Positions 31,875 through 43,188 of a stretch of 64,000 bases of DNA are shown here, piece by piece. The notes below the pieces were generated by a model. It did not search any database. It was not told the DNA's origin and saw only the letters and a list, made by a program, of their open reading frames with translations. This DNA comes from Spiroplasma endosymbiont of Lasioglossum villosulum. GTDB lineage: Bacteria > Bacillota_I > Bacilli_A > Mycoplasmatales > VBWQ01. The translations under genes and the position numbers were made by a program. Numbering within the stretch: position 1 is the first letter of the stretch; each line of letters begins with the position of its first letter. The stretch lies in the NCBI RefSeq assembly GCF_964020195.1, contig NZ_OZ026539.1, positions 124,001 to 188,000 on the forward strand, read 5' to 3'.

Positions 31875-32663
31875 TTAAGATAAAGAATCACCAAATAATT
31901 TTCCCATTTTAATATTAAGATTATTATATAAAGTTTTTAAATGGTAATGTTCACTGAAATGTATATTAATTAATTTATGTAAAGTGGTAACATCTGCCAA
32001 TGGATCATGATGATCAAATTTAATTTGATTACTATGAGTAAGAGCACTTAAACGGTTATTAGGATAATCATATGTTCTTCTAAATAACTTAACTGAACAA
32101 ATATAAAAAAAATTAGGACATTTTAAATCATAATGATTAATTAATGATCTTAAGATATTAATGTTAAAGTTAGCGTGATGAGCAATAACAACAGTATTTT
32201 CAGTAAAAAAAGTAACGATGTCTACTCATAATTCTTTAAAGTTTGACATTAAAGATACGCTTTCACTTGTAATTCCATGAACATGAGAAAAAGTAAATTC
32301 TTCGGGATGTGGTTTAATTAATGAACTATAAGTTTTGACAATTTTACCTTGTGTTACTTTTATCATAATTAATTGACAAGCACTTGTTTTATTCGAATTT
32401 GCAATTTCAAAATCAATAAAAACATAATTAGTATTATCAATCCCTCAATCATGAACACTAAATTTTTTCTTACTATTTAATTTTGATTGTTTTCTTTTTA
32501 ATAACATTTTTTTAGCAAAAAGATTTTTACTATCTTTACTTTTATACTGTTTAAAAGGTGTAATTATTTCTTGTTTTCCTTCTATATTACCTTTTGATTC
32601 AGAATTATCATCTGTTTCAAAATCATCATTTGTCTTCTTGAATTTTACACTTTTAAAAAACAT
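31875..32663 (-). CDS. DEDD-type 3'-5' exonuclease (DnaQ/PolC epsilon-like)
   Basis: 262 residues. After a charged N-terminus of about 75 residues comes YVFIDFEIANSNKT (ExoI: D-x-E), HPEEFTFSHVHGITSES (typical DnaQ-like loop), VVIAHHANFNINIL (ExoII) and HHDPLADVTTLHKL (ExoIII with H and D). In ExoII the usual catalytic Asp of H-N-x-x-F-D is Asn here (FN), so the enzyme may be weak or inactive. Start ATG 32663; an AAAGGTG site lies rather far upstream. Confidence 0.75.
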
Positions 32664-32880
32664 ATTAATGGCAATAGCACCTTTCTATCTAAATTTTCAT
32701 AAATTAATATTAGTTATTCCTTTGATAAATTATAACATTGATAAGTTAGAGTAACTATATTTTTACTTATAAAACTTCATTTTTTGCAAAATTCATTAAT
32801 TAATTATCATTCTTTAACAAATAACTTAATATAATTTATAAAAATAATATTATGAATAAAATATTATATTGTTGACAATA

Positions 32881-32908
32881 AAAAAGATTGCGGTTGCAAT
32901 CTTTTTTT
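32881..32908. terminator. Bidirectional terminator
   Basis: AAAAAGATTGC / GCAATCTTTTT, an 11-bp stem with a GGTT loop, 15 bases past the stop of the pseudogene at 32923. Confidence 0.85.
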
Positions 32909-32922
32909 AAATAAGAAAAATA

Positions 32923-33623
32923 TTATAATGAACACGAAGGTGAAGAATTATATCTAGTAATTAATGGTTCACTATCATTTACTTCATTTTGAAAATTATT
33001 AATTTTTTTAACTTTTTAGCTATTTTAACTTGTTTATTAAGTTCTTTTTCTTCTAATTTTTGATTTTTTGCTTTTAAATTTTTTAATTTATTTTCTGTGT
33101 CTTGCAGTTTATCTTCTCTTTTTTTAATTTTATTTTTACTTTTTACAATTTTATCACTAAGTGTTCCTAATAAAGGACTATTTTTTTATTAATTTTTCTT
33201 TGACGTTGTGCATCTTTAAGATTCATTCGTACTAGTTTATCTTTTTGCAGTTTAGTTATTAACTTATAAATTTTGATACTTATTGCAGCAGCAATTGCTC
33301 CTCCAATAACTATTGGTACAGCATAAAGTAAAAAGTCTAATCCTTCAAATAAATCACTAAAAAATGATTCTATCCCTTGTCAACCTTTTTCAAAAAAATT
33401 TCCTACGTCTTTTGTAAAATCCTCAAATCCTTTTGAAATATCTTTTCAAATGCCACTAATATCTGAGCCAATATCATCTACACCTTTACCAATTTCTTCT
33501 AATCCTTTACCAATATCATTTCCAATATCTTCTATACCTCTTCCAATATCTTCTACACCTTTACCAATATCATTTCCAATATCTTCTATACCTTTAGCAA
33601 TATCATCTAATCATCCAAACATA
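32923..33623 (-). pseudogene. Decayed membrane protein gene with DIGxGIED repeats
   Basis: From ATG 33623 the frame opens MFGWLDDIAKGIEDIGND and repeats GIEDIGNDIGKG-type units about five times, then a hydrophobic segment (LLYAVPIVIGGAIAAAISI) and a basic coiled region. The frame shifts in the A-run near 33184 and again near 33010; following both shifts the protein ends SEPLITRYNSSPSCSL at 32923, just before the terminator. Amphipathic repeats plus one membrane span; function unknown. Confidence 0.5.
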
Positions 33624-33640
33624 ATTTTTCTACCTTTCCT

Positions 33641-34249
33641 TTAACCTAAACTTGGTCTTAATGTTGTTTTATCACTATTATTTATATTTGTTTCTAAACT
33701 ATTAGCACCTAATACTATTTTATTATTAAACTGATTAATATTGGGATTTAATTCAGACAATGGTTCTCTATTACATTTATTATTTAGTTTTTCTAAATGA
33801 TCATCTAACATTTTTAATTCAATTTTTAATTTTTTTGTTTTCTACTTCTTTTTCAACCAGTCCCACTTCAAATGTTTTTCTTTCATAATCGTATTGTGCT
33901 TTTTGACTTGCTAATTTTGATTTGAAACATTCCATTTGTTCTTCTTTAAATATTTCATTTTTTTGTTTACTTTCTTTTTTTGCTTTATTAGTTTCTAGTT
34001 TTCTATCAGCAATAGAAGCGACAACAGCAGTTGATGCTGTTGCTGCTAGTGCTCCTATGTTAATAGTAATCCTCCACCAACTGCAACAGGTCCTATAATA
34101 GGCATATTTTTTTTAAATTGTTTTTTAACATTATTTGCAATTTTCTTTGGTGATGGTATTCCACTAGACTTCTTTACTTTTTCATTATCATTAATTTCTA
34201 ATTCAGATGATGAAGACACATTTGAATTCAATCTTTTAAAATCAGGCAT
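33641..34249 (-). pseudogene. Decayed gene, paralogue of 34287 (LSELNPNI family)
   Basis: ATG 34249 (MPDFKRLNSNVSSSSELEIN) leads to a hydrophobic glycine-rich stretch, then the frame shifts near 34062. The next frame (GALAATASTAVVASIAD, then a charged coiled coil) shifts again near 33835, and the last frame carries EPLSELNPNINQFNNKIVL and ends RPSLG. The C-terminal motif is shared with the 34287 gene. Three separate reading frames make it non-functional. Confidence 0.5.
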
Positions 34250-34286
34250 TTTTTATTTCTCTCTTTCTAATCTATAAAATATTTTT

Positions 34287-34603
34287 TTAAAGTCTTGTTA
34301 CTGATTCAGTACGTAAAAGGGGTGTTGCATTAGTTTCTAAATTATTAGCAACTGATAGCATATCATTATTAAAATTATTAATGTTTGGATTTAATTCAGA
34401 TAATGGTTGTCTATTAGAACGATTATTTAGATTTTCTTGTTCTTCTCTTTTTTGATTTTTTTAACTGTTTTACCAACATTTTTTGTAACATCTTTATCTT
34501 TCTTGGGAAATTCTGCTTTCATATTATTTTCTAGTTCATTATTATTAATTTCTAACTCAGGTAAAGGTAAATTAGATTTTTTTTCTTTTTTGTTATTAGG
34601 CAT
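34287..34603 (-). pseudogene. Decayed gene, paralogue of 33641 (LSELNPNI family)
   Basis: ATG 34603 begins MPNNKKEKKSNLPLPELEIN. A slip in the A-run near 34460 changes frame; the rest gives QPLSELNPNINNFNNDML and ends LLRTESVTRL. The leader TTAGAAAGAGAGAAATAAAAATG resembles the leader of 33641, supporting duplication. Function unknown. 34604-34842 downstream of the leader is AT-rich and without genes. Confidence 0.45.
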
Positions 34604-34842
34604 TTTTATTTCTCTCTTTCTAATCTATAAAATAAAATATGTTTATTTAACTAAATAATTTAATAAAAAAACTAATATAAATAAATCAGAAAATCTATAT
34701 TAGTAATGAACATTTATTAAATTAATAACAATATAACATATTTTTTTATGAATGTCAGAATCATACATATATGACTATTAAATGATGAAAATAATAGTTA
34801 ATAATCATTAATAATGTGTGAAAATAATTTCTTTTATAAAAA

Positions 34843-34865
34843 AACAGTAACACAAAGTTACTGTT
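34843..34865 (-). terminator. Terminator at the end of the restriction-modification island
   Basis: AAACAGTAAC pairs with GTTACTGTT around ACAAA. It lies 13 bases past the stop at 34879, with a T-rich tail on the minus strand. Confidence 0.7.
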
Positions 34866-34878
34866 AATTAATTTTTAT

Positions 34879-35277
34879 TTATTTTAATTTAAAAACATAT
34901 ATTTTATCAATTCTTGTTGCTTTACCAGCTTTGCTTCCAAGAGAATTAGTAACTTTTTTCTTTTGAATTATTGAATCTTCATAAGTTTCTTCTAATCTTA
35001 ATGGAATTTCAATTTTAATACTATCCCACATAATATCAAAATAATTACATACTTTTCTATTATTTGCATCACCAACTACTAAAATAACTGAAGTATCTTT
35101 ATTACATATTTTTGAAATTTGTAATAAATACTCTTTCATAAAAATTTTATACGTTTCTAAATCATGTCTATCATCTAACTTAATGTTTTTATTATCTTTA
35201 TTAGTATCAAATCCTAATATTCACATCTTAAGTCAATTTTGTCTTGTATAATTAATTAAATTTAAATATATCAGTTT
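34879..35277 (-). pseudogene. C-terminal fragment of a DNA methyltransferase (N4/N6 amino-methylase type)
   Basis: About 130 codons follow directly, in the same frame, after the DUF4420 stop. They read NYTRQNWLKMWILGFD, then ETYKIFMKEYLLQISKIC, SVILVVGDANN and KKVTNSLGSKAGKATRIDKI, which resemble the C-terminal third of site-specific amino-methylases (N-W-x-x-x-W-x-L-G-x-D; L-V-x-G-D; G-K-A-T-x-x-D). No start codon or catalytic (D/N/S)PP(Y/W) motif is present, so it is a remnant left by a deletion, or a fused tail. Confidence 0.6.
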
Positions 35278-36226
35278 TTAATTATTAAAAATACTAAAAA
35301 CAGTATTTTCTGTTAAATATTGTATTTTTTCTAAATTAACATCATATTTTAAATTTTTTATACCACTTGGAATTTCTTGAAATTGCGGTATAAAATGGGA
35401 GTCGTATATTTTTATATTTAACATAGTTTTTTCTAAATCAATACAAGGGCCTTTTTTAAACTCACTTATTCCAAATTTAAAAAATAAAGTATCTACTTTA
35501 CAAGCAAATTCATAATCATTAAATATCTCTTTTAATTGTAATGAAAAATCATATAAAGATAGTCCTTTATCTCTTTTACTTAAAATTACTGATGATATAA
35601 CTTTTTTAGTTTCTTGCGTAGAAAATATTTGTTCATGATTAAAACTATGAATTCTAGAACTATTTGTAGTTGATTTAACCTCTAAAATTAAATTATATCT
35701 AAATTCAAAATCAAATAAATTATTAAAATTTGAATGTCAAAATTCAATAATTGATATATTAAATTTAATTTTAAAAAAATACATAGTTAATAATTCACCA
35801 AATATTCCATTTGCTTTTTTTTCATCATAAAAAATATTAGTGTGTTCAAATAATTGTCATATTTTATTTACTTCATCAACAATATTTTCTTTTATATCAG
35901 AATAATAATTAATTAAATTTAAAATAAATAATTGAAAAGTATTTAATAACTCTTTATCTTCGGAAAGTAACTCTATTATAAGTGAATTAAAAATAGTTTT
36001 TTTCTTCAAAATTTACTTCAACTTTTTTATTAAAATAAATTTTTATATTTTTATTAACTAGAATTTTAGTAGTAATATTTTTTTCATTAATATTAAAAAT
36101 AACCATAATTTTTCCGTTATTTGTACCCAAAAATATATTTTCTTTAATCTTAATAACTTTTTTTAAATTATTATTAAGTTTTTCAGTAATTTTTTTAAAT
36201 TCAGTAATTTTATTCGGTGTTAACAT
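35278..36226 (-). pseudogene. DUF4420 PD-(D/E)XK protein gene, single frameshift
   Basis: ATG 36226 (GAGGAGTAATGCATT upstream) opens about 77 codons, then a stop appears after EEKNYF. One base fewer in the A7 run near 35998-36005 gives EEKTIFNSLIIELL and an uninterrupted frame to 35278. The nuclease core is visible: GIFGELLTMYFF (E), NNLFDFEF, and YNLILEVKST (E-x-K). This matches the DUF4420 'putative PD-(D/E)XK' family that accompanies Z1/MORC systems. It would be the nuclease-like component. Confidence 0.72.
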
Positions 36227-36232
36227 AATGCA

Positions 36233-38366
36233 TTACTCCTCTTCCGGTATGTATAAAGCATAAAAAATAGCATTTTTTTCAAGAATAGTATTATTCTTCA
36301 TTATATCAAACATATGTATTTCTAATAAAATATGTTTTTCGTTATTTGGATATTTAGTTAAATATCTATCACCTTTATAATTTCCACTTTTACCAGCAAA
36401 AATACTTACATATCCATTTTCATATTGTTTTCTTTTAAAATTATTTATATCATTTGGTCTCATAAATATCACTTTTAAAGGATAACTATTCTTATCTTTT
36501 AATTCTTCTCAATCTTCATACTTAATTTTACATTTATCTAATATTTTAGTTGAAATATTTTCAAAATCTAGTTCAAATTCTTTTATACTATTAAAAGTAA
36601 TTTCTTTATGAATTATATTTAATCCATATTTTTGTGGAATTGCTTTATTTAATAATTCAAAATATAATTTTTCTTCAGATTCATTATTTTTAATAATGGC
36701 ATTTTGCGCACATCATGCAACCAAAGAAGTTTGTTCTATTTTTGCTGCTCCTTTTCTCGTAGGTCTAATATCCTTATCCAATTTAATTGCTCTAATTTTT
36801 CATTCTTTTAAACAATCATCACTCTTTTCTCATTCTTTTAATTCAAATCATAATGCTTCTTCTGCAATTAAAATTTTTTTAAAATCTTCATCAATTGAAT
36901 TTTTACAAAATATCCTTATATATTGTAAAAATTTTTCTCTATATCCAAACCATCTTGCGCTTTGCAAAGCTGTATCTGCATTTGTAGTATTTTTTGCTCT
37001 TCTAGTTATAAAAGTTACTAAAAGATTAGGAAACGTTATTCCTCTTTCTACCAAATCAGCTCCTATATATAATATTAGGATTTAATGGTTTTGAAGAGGT
37101 ATTACGATTAGTTTTGTTTGTTGAATTTTTAATTTGAGTTTCTGTTTGATTAACTCTTGAATTTATAACCTCTAATATTTCATTATCCTTTACATTATTA
37201 ATATCTAATTCTCTATCAAAATATTCTTTAAAACCTAAATTAATAAATTCTAAATAAGATTTATAGCGAAAATTTAAAAAATTTTTATTTTCTGACTTTA
37301 ATTTTAAATTTTCTTTATATATTTTTAATTTTTTATTAATATTTTCAAAAATTCTATTTTGCTGATTATTTTGTCTTTCTGAATGAACGAGCATTTCAGA
37401 AATATCTTCTTCATCATCAAATAATATCTGTTTTAAAGCAGAAGCTACAAAAAAAGTTGATAATGCCTTTTCAAATGATTCTGTTTCTGTAGAATCAACA
37501 TCTTTTTCATCTAACTTTTAAGTTTCATGTTCATGTAACTTTCTTATATACTTACTACTACTTTCTTCACCATGAAATAAATCTAAACCGGTATAACCTT
37601 TCCCTGGATTTATTGTAACTATAAAAGAAGGAGATAAGTCATTAAATTTACTAATTAATAAATTAGCATATGGAGTTGCTGTTATGGAAATATAAGAATG
37701 ATATATTAATAGTTCTTTTAATTTAATTATTTGCTTATACAAAGTTGTAGGTTCAATTTTTTTAGTATTATAATTAGAATTTAAACTATATTGATCACCT
37801 TCATCATCTATAATCATTATCTTTTGATTTTGTAAATAACTACTTTTATTAAAAATTTTATATAATTTTTCTAAATGAGTTTTATTTTTTAAACATGTTA
37901 TTATTAATTTTTTATTTGTATTATTTTTCATTCATTCTTCCAACTGATTTGAAGGATAAGTTATAGAGGTTATAACTCTACATTTATTTTTATTACTTAC
38001 ATCACTCTCAAAAACTTCTTTTATTCTATCTTCATTTTGAAGTAATAAATCTTTATCTTTACCCCCAATAACAACTCCCAAATTATAATTATTATCAAAT
38101 GCAAGTGATAATAGTCCTAAAAAATTAGAAGTTTTTCCAGATTGAACCTTTCCTACTACTACTCCTGTTTTTGAATTTGGAATTCCTAAATTATCAATGC
38201 ATTTTGAAAGTATATTGATTGAATTATTTAAAATAGAATTTATGCCATCCATATCTTTTATTTTGGAATAATATATTTCTTTAAATTTTTTTACATATTC
38301 ACCAGAAATATTAATTTCTTTAATATCTTCATTAATAAAATCAAATGTTCCTAAATTATTTTCCAT
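36233..38366 (-). pseudogene. Z1-domain superfamily II helicase gene (nonsense plus frameshift)
   Basis: About 711 codons. Helicase motifs: VVVGKVQSGKTSNF (Walker A), KIMIIDDEGDQYSL (DExx-like), YISITATPYANLLIS (motif III TATP), GADLVERGITFPNL and QSARWFGYRE (motifs V/VI, Z1 hallmarks). Two lesions: an in-frame TAA at 37518-37520 after LHEHET, and loss of one TA unit in TATATA near 37068, because restoring it gives NIIYIGADLVERG. Starts at 38366 with AAAGGAAATAGG. Central motor of the restriction-like island. Confidence 0.82.
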
Positions 38367-38400
38367 TATCCTATTTCCTTTAATTAATTAAGTTATTGAT

Positions 38401-40050
38401 TTATACATTTTTTAAGTATAAATTCATTATTTCAAAAATTTGAACTGGGTCTATTTGTTTATAATGATTTATATACTTTGACTGTATTATTGAAGCAGCT
38501 AATGCAATAATAAACCGTTTTAACAATAATAAAAAATCTTCTTCTCCAACATAAGGTTTAAAAAATGGATGTTCTAAATATATTTTAATATTATAAATAT
38601 TATTTTTTTCATTTTGAACAATATCTATTCAATTTTCTGTTTGATTAATAGATATATCATGTTTAAAATTAATATTAATACTCTTACCATTTTCACTCTT
38701 TAAAGTAATTAAATTATCTAAAATTCTATTTTTATCTTCATAGTTTGTTTTTATATCAACCTTAGTTAAGATATCATTTTCATTTAAAGAATTAATATTC
38801 TTAAAATTTTCAAATTCTACTTTATTATTAGAAATATTTAACATATTAAAAATTTGTTTATCTGTTCTGGTTACTTTTTGAACATTTAAATTTTGCATAC
38901 TAACATTATTAAAGGATTTTTCTTTCACACGATACTCTTTAGCGGTTTTTCTATAGTGACTTGATATTTTTTTTATTTTATTTATAAAGGCATCTTCTAA
39001 ACCATCATTTCAATCAAATGCATCTTTTGTTTCACTAACCGGCCAATTATCTAAATTAATTTCATCAAATAACCTTCTATAAGTAAAACTGCCAGTATCA
39101 CCAAAAATATCTTTTGGTCTATAACTAGTATCTCGACCGCCAATAATAACTCTTCCTCTTCTAATTAAAGAGAAACCAGATTCTTGTCTACTAAATTTAT
39201 CACTAATAGCAATAAAACCAGAAAGATTATATTTTATGTTATTAAAATTAATTTCCTCATTAAATTCTTTATAAAACCGTTCTTCTAAATCCGTCACATT
39301 ATTCTTAATTACTAAAACTTTTGGTAATTCATATGTTAATGATTCTATATCTTCAAAGTTTTTAAAATTATTTTTACCATCAGTATAAATCAAAACATTA
39401 TCCTTATCATAGTATGACGTTACAAATTTGATTTCAATATTTTTATAATTTAAATCTCTTCTGTATATACTTGAAATTTGTTCCTTTATTTTATTTTCTT
39501 GTCTTGTTGTAACAATAAATTTATTTAACTTTCTAATAGTCAACATAGTATAATGAGTGCTTTTATCAACATGTTTTTTAATAATTTCTGCATAATTTTC
39601 ATTTACTAATTTTTCCACATTTAAAATTGCAGAATATTCACTCTTATTACTATACATTGTACTTACTAATTCTTATTCTTTACCAAATCAACATGCAGCT
39701 GTTTTTAAACCCATACCGAATTCATTTCTACCATTTCTATTTTGTGGTGGTTTATTTATTTGCAATGCTCTTTTAAAATTTTCCAAATCCATACCATAAG
39801 CATTATCAATAATTTTTAAATAATGATTTTCTTTATTTTTATTATCTTTATGATACAAAATTATGACTTTTAACTTATAATCTTTTTCAACTTGTTTTAA
39901 AATATTTTCTTTTTCAAAATAACTTGCTGTCGAATTATCAACAAATTCAGCAATTGCATGCCAGAGTGTATAAGATAATCTTGAATAGGTAGAGTAAATA
40001 CTAGTTGTTGGTCTTATATCAACTGGTAATTTATCATTAAATTTAAACAT
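38401..40050 (-). pseudogene. MORC/MutL-like GHKL ATPase gene (Trp codon TGA changed to TAA)
   Basis: 550 codons. GHKL motifs: AIAEFVDNSTAS (N box), KIIDNAYGMDLENF (G1) and RNEFGMGLKTAACW (G2). An S5-like central part and C-terminal region follow. The only lesion is TAA at 39673-39675 in FGKE-stop-ELVSTMY, exactly where relatives tend to have Trp. In this code Trp is TGA, so one G-to-A change explains it. Start 40050 with AAAGGAG, 27 bases after the methylase stop: an operon. Confidence 0.82.
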
Positions 40051-40833
40051 AATTACTTAAATAACTCCTTTATAATTTTATATAACTTTTTCAATTAATA
40101 TTCTATACTTATTAATGATTTCTTTTATAATATCTACATTTATTGAATTTCCTATTCTTTTAAAAGGTTCATTTTCTGAAAAATTTTCAGGAAATATAAA
40201 ATTATTATAATCAAAACTTTGTAAAAGCAAAGCTTCTTTTATACTTATAAATCTATAATTATTAATTTTTTTATCTCAAATTATTGGTTTACAATTCGTT
40301 TTAACAAGCGCAGGAAAAAAATTTGGTTTCTTTATTCTAATGCCTGAATGCCTAAATTGAATAATACATTCTTTAATATCAAGACCACTGCCTCCAATAT
40401 TCCACTCAAACTTTTGATAAATTTTCTTTATTTTTAATATATCCTTATTCTTATGTCATCATAAATCAATATTGTTTTTATGTTCAAAATAAAATTTTTG
40501 ATTTTTAACATAAAATTCATATTTTCACTTTGAAAATGAATTAATTTCTGAATTTGAAATTTTAGTTTCAATTTCAAAAAAATCTAATCATATAGGAAAT
40601 CTCAACGTTTTAAACTTTATCTTAGTTAAATTACAAAATTCTTGCCAAATATCTAATATTTTTGTATCTAATTCAGAAATTATATTCATAGTTCTTTCTT
40701 TTAAATCTAAATTAACATTTTCTATATAGTTTAATGCATTATCCCCAAAAAACTTGCTATGTTTTAATTTTAATAAATCAAATGATAAATTATTTAACAA
40801 TTTTTTAAAATTTTCATTAGAAGTTTTATAAGA

Positions 40834-41912
40834 GCTAAATTGTAAAGGTAAGTGCAACTAAATTATTTTTCTATCCAAATATTCGATTGGTGAAAGATAA
40901 TTTAGTATTTTTCTTGGTCTTTGGTTTAAAGACAATATAAATTTATGAACTTCATTTTTATTAGTTTTTGAAAAAATAAATTTTTTAGGAAATTTTTCTC
41001 TAATTAAACCATTAGTATTTTCATTAGTACCTCTTTGTCAAGGTGAATATGGATTGGCAAAATAAATTTTTATATCTAAATTTTTTTCAAGTTGTTGTCA
41101 ATTTGAAAATTCTTTGCCACGATCAAAAGTAATAGTTTTAACAATGTTTTTAGGAAGAATTGATAAATAATAACTAACATTTTTATTAATAACTTTAGTA
41201 GTTCTGTTTTTAACTAATATTGCTAAAGTAAATCGTGATACTCTTTCAACTAAAGTTATTAAACATGATTTGCTTTTACCTCGTGATGATACTATAGTAT
41301 CTCCTTCTCAATGACCAAGTGTTATACGATCATTAACATTTATATCTCGTTCTTTAATTGATTTACCATTAAACTTGCCACGATTTTCTTTAGATTTTCG
41401 TTTTTTACCTTTTCTTCTTAAATTTTTACTAGTAACTTTATCAAGCATTCCAAAATAAATTCAAGTATAAATTGTTTTAAAACTAATAACTCACTCTTTA
41501 TGAAAATTTTTAATTCTGCCATAAATTTGTTCAGGTGATCAACCTAATAGTAATTTTTGTTGTACATATTTTACTAAATTCTTATTTTTAAACTTATGAA
41601 AACTAATATGTGATTGTTTTCGATTTTCAGCTTTATTTTGTGCAATTAATGAAAAATAATGATTATTATCTTTATTTCTATTAATTTCTCGAATAATAGT
41701 ACTAATACTTCGATTAAGATTTTTAGCTATTTCACTAATTTTAAATTTAAATTTCAATTGATTCTCAATATAAATCCTTTCATCTATGCCAAGATGTTTA
41801 TAACTCATATAAAAACTCCTTACTTTTTTCTAAACTAAATTTAGCATTATGAAATTTTTATATGAGAATTTTTTGCAATTTTATTTACTTGCACTTACAA
41901 GTATAACTCAGC
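40834..41912 (-). mobile_element. IS30-family insertion sequence, copy 2
   Basis: Same 1079-bp sequence as 3413-4491 with no visible difference, same orientation. Flanking AGA at 40831-40833 and 41913-41915 is a 3-bp target duplication; removing the element plus one AGA restores the methylase frame, which confirms the ends. Two direct copies 36 kb apart could recombine. Confidence 0.92.
40858..41808 (-). CDS. IS30-family transposase (copy 2)
   Basis: 316 residues, apparently the same as the product of 3437-4387, with HTH and DDE residues intact (GHWEGDTIV, TFDRGKEF, NENTNGLIREKF). It lies inside the C5 methylase gene on the same strand. Confidence 0.95.
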
Positions 41913-42597
41913 AGAATCATGAAATGCCATTAAAAATAATCTCTGTCTATTTTGAGGTATTCCTATATTTAATGGATTTAATATTAGTTCTTTATCTTTT
42001 TCATCAAAAAAAATATATCCCAAATCCTTTAAGGATTTTTTCATAGTAGTTCATGTATCACTATTATTATGTTTAGCTAAATATGCCACATTTTCTAAAA
42101 GAACTATTTTTATTTCATTATTATAATGATTTTGATTATATTTTTTAATTATTTCTATAATTTTTTTAAATAATTTTCCTTCTTTATGCTTAAGGCCTGT
42201 TTGAGAGCCCGCTTTTGAAAAGGGTTGACATGGAAAACCAGCACATAAAAAATTATAACTAATATCCTTATTTGTAAGTTTTTCTATTACTTGTTCACTT
42301 TCAATATCATTTAAAAAAATTGATTCATTTTCTGAATTATTAAAAAAATTATGTTTATATGAATTTCTGCATGTTTATTATTATCAACTGCTGCTACACA
42401 TTGACTATCTTTAAACAAATCCTTTATAGAAATATGAAATGCACCAATGCCAGAAAATAAATCTATAAATTTTATAGTTTTCATAATTTCCACCTACTAA
42501 GAATTTTATATTGTTTTAAATAATATAACAAATTAATAATTGTAATTATTTTAACAAAAAAACTCTATAAAGTTACTCTTTAAATAATATTAAAATA

Positions 42598-43167
42598 TTA
42601 TTTAAAATACTGACTACGAATAATACTAAATATTTTACAATCACTAACTTTACCATCTTTAATAAAATTACTACGGGAAATTCCTTCAAACTTCATACCA
42701 ACACTTTCCATCGTTTTCGCTGAAGCAATGTTCTCTTTAACACAACTGCCTTCAATTCTAATACTATCAGTATTTTCAAATCCGTACTTAATAGCAGTTA
42801 ACAATGCCTCTTTGGCATAACCTTTACCCCATTCTTTTGGATTAAAAGCATAACCTATTTCCAAACATTTAGTGTGAGCAAAATATCTAATAAAGCCACA
42901 AGTACCAATCATCGTATTAGTTTTATCATCTTTTAATTGCACTGCTCACATTAAAGAACTTAATTGTTTATATTCTTGTAATAAAGAATTAATAAAACCA
43001 ATACTATCATTAATACTTTTATGAGCTTTTCACGGTACATATTTTGTCATATTTTTATTTTTCGCATAATTAAATAATTCTTGTGCATCATTTAAAGTAA
43101 TAGGACGTAGTTTTAAACGTTGACTTTCTAAAACTGGGATGGCAGGTAAACGATCAATATCATTCAT
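42598..43167 (-). CDS. GNAT-family N-acetyltransferase (RimJ/RimL type)
   Basis: 189 residues. Starts near LESQRLKLRPITLNDAQELF as in RimJ/RimL-like proteins. The acetyl-CoA-binding region reads EIGYAFNPKEWGKGYAKEAL (the W-G-x-G-x-A loop) and the C-terminal half has NIASAKTMESVGMKFEG (N-x-x-S motif). Probably acetylates an N-terminal or small-molecule amine; the substrate is unknown. ATG 43167 with AAAGGAGAAAATT upstream. Open frame intact. Confidence 0.88.
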
Positions 43168-43188
43168 AATTTTCTCCTTTAAATATTT

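Larger units (their letters stand above)
40078..42493 (-). pseudogene. C5-cytosine DNA methyltransferase gene split by IS and frameshift
   Basis: N-terminal IKFIDLFSGIGAFHISI (SAM-binding motif I), FLCAGFPCQPFSKAG (catalytic PCQ), IVLLENVAYL (ENV), IGIPQNRQRLFL (QxRxR), then, beyond the IS, a recognition region, EALLLQSFD and RIGNSINVDII (GN motif). A base lost near 42370 breaks the frame (one extra A restores KHARNSYKHNFF). The IS at 40834-41912 is flanked by AGA; removing it with one AGA restores FHDSYKTSNENF in frame. First gene of the MORC/Z1 island; would mark self DNA. Confidence 0.88.
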
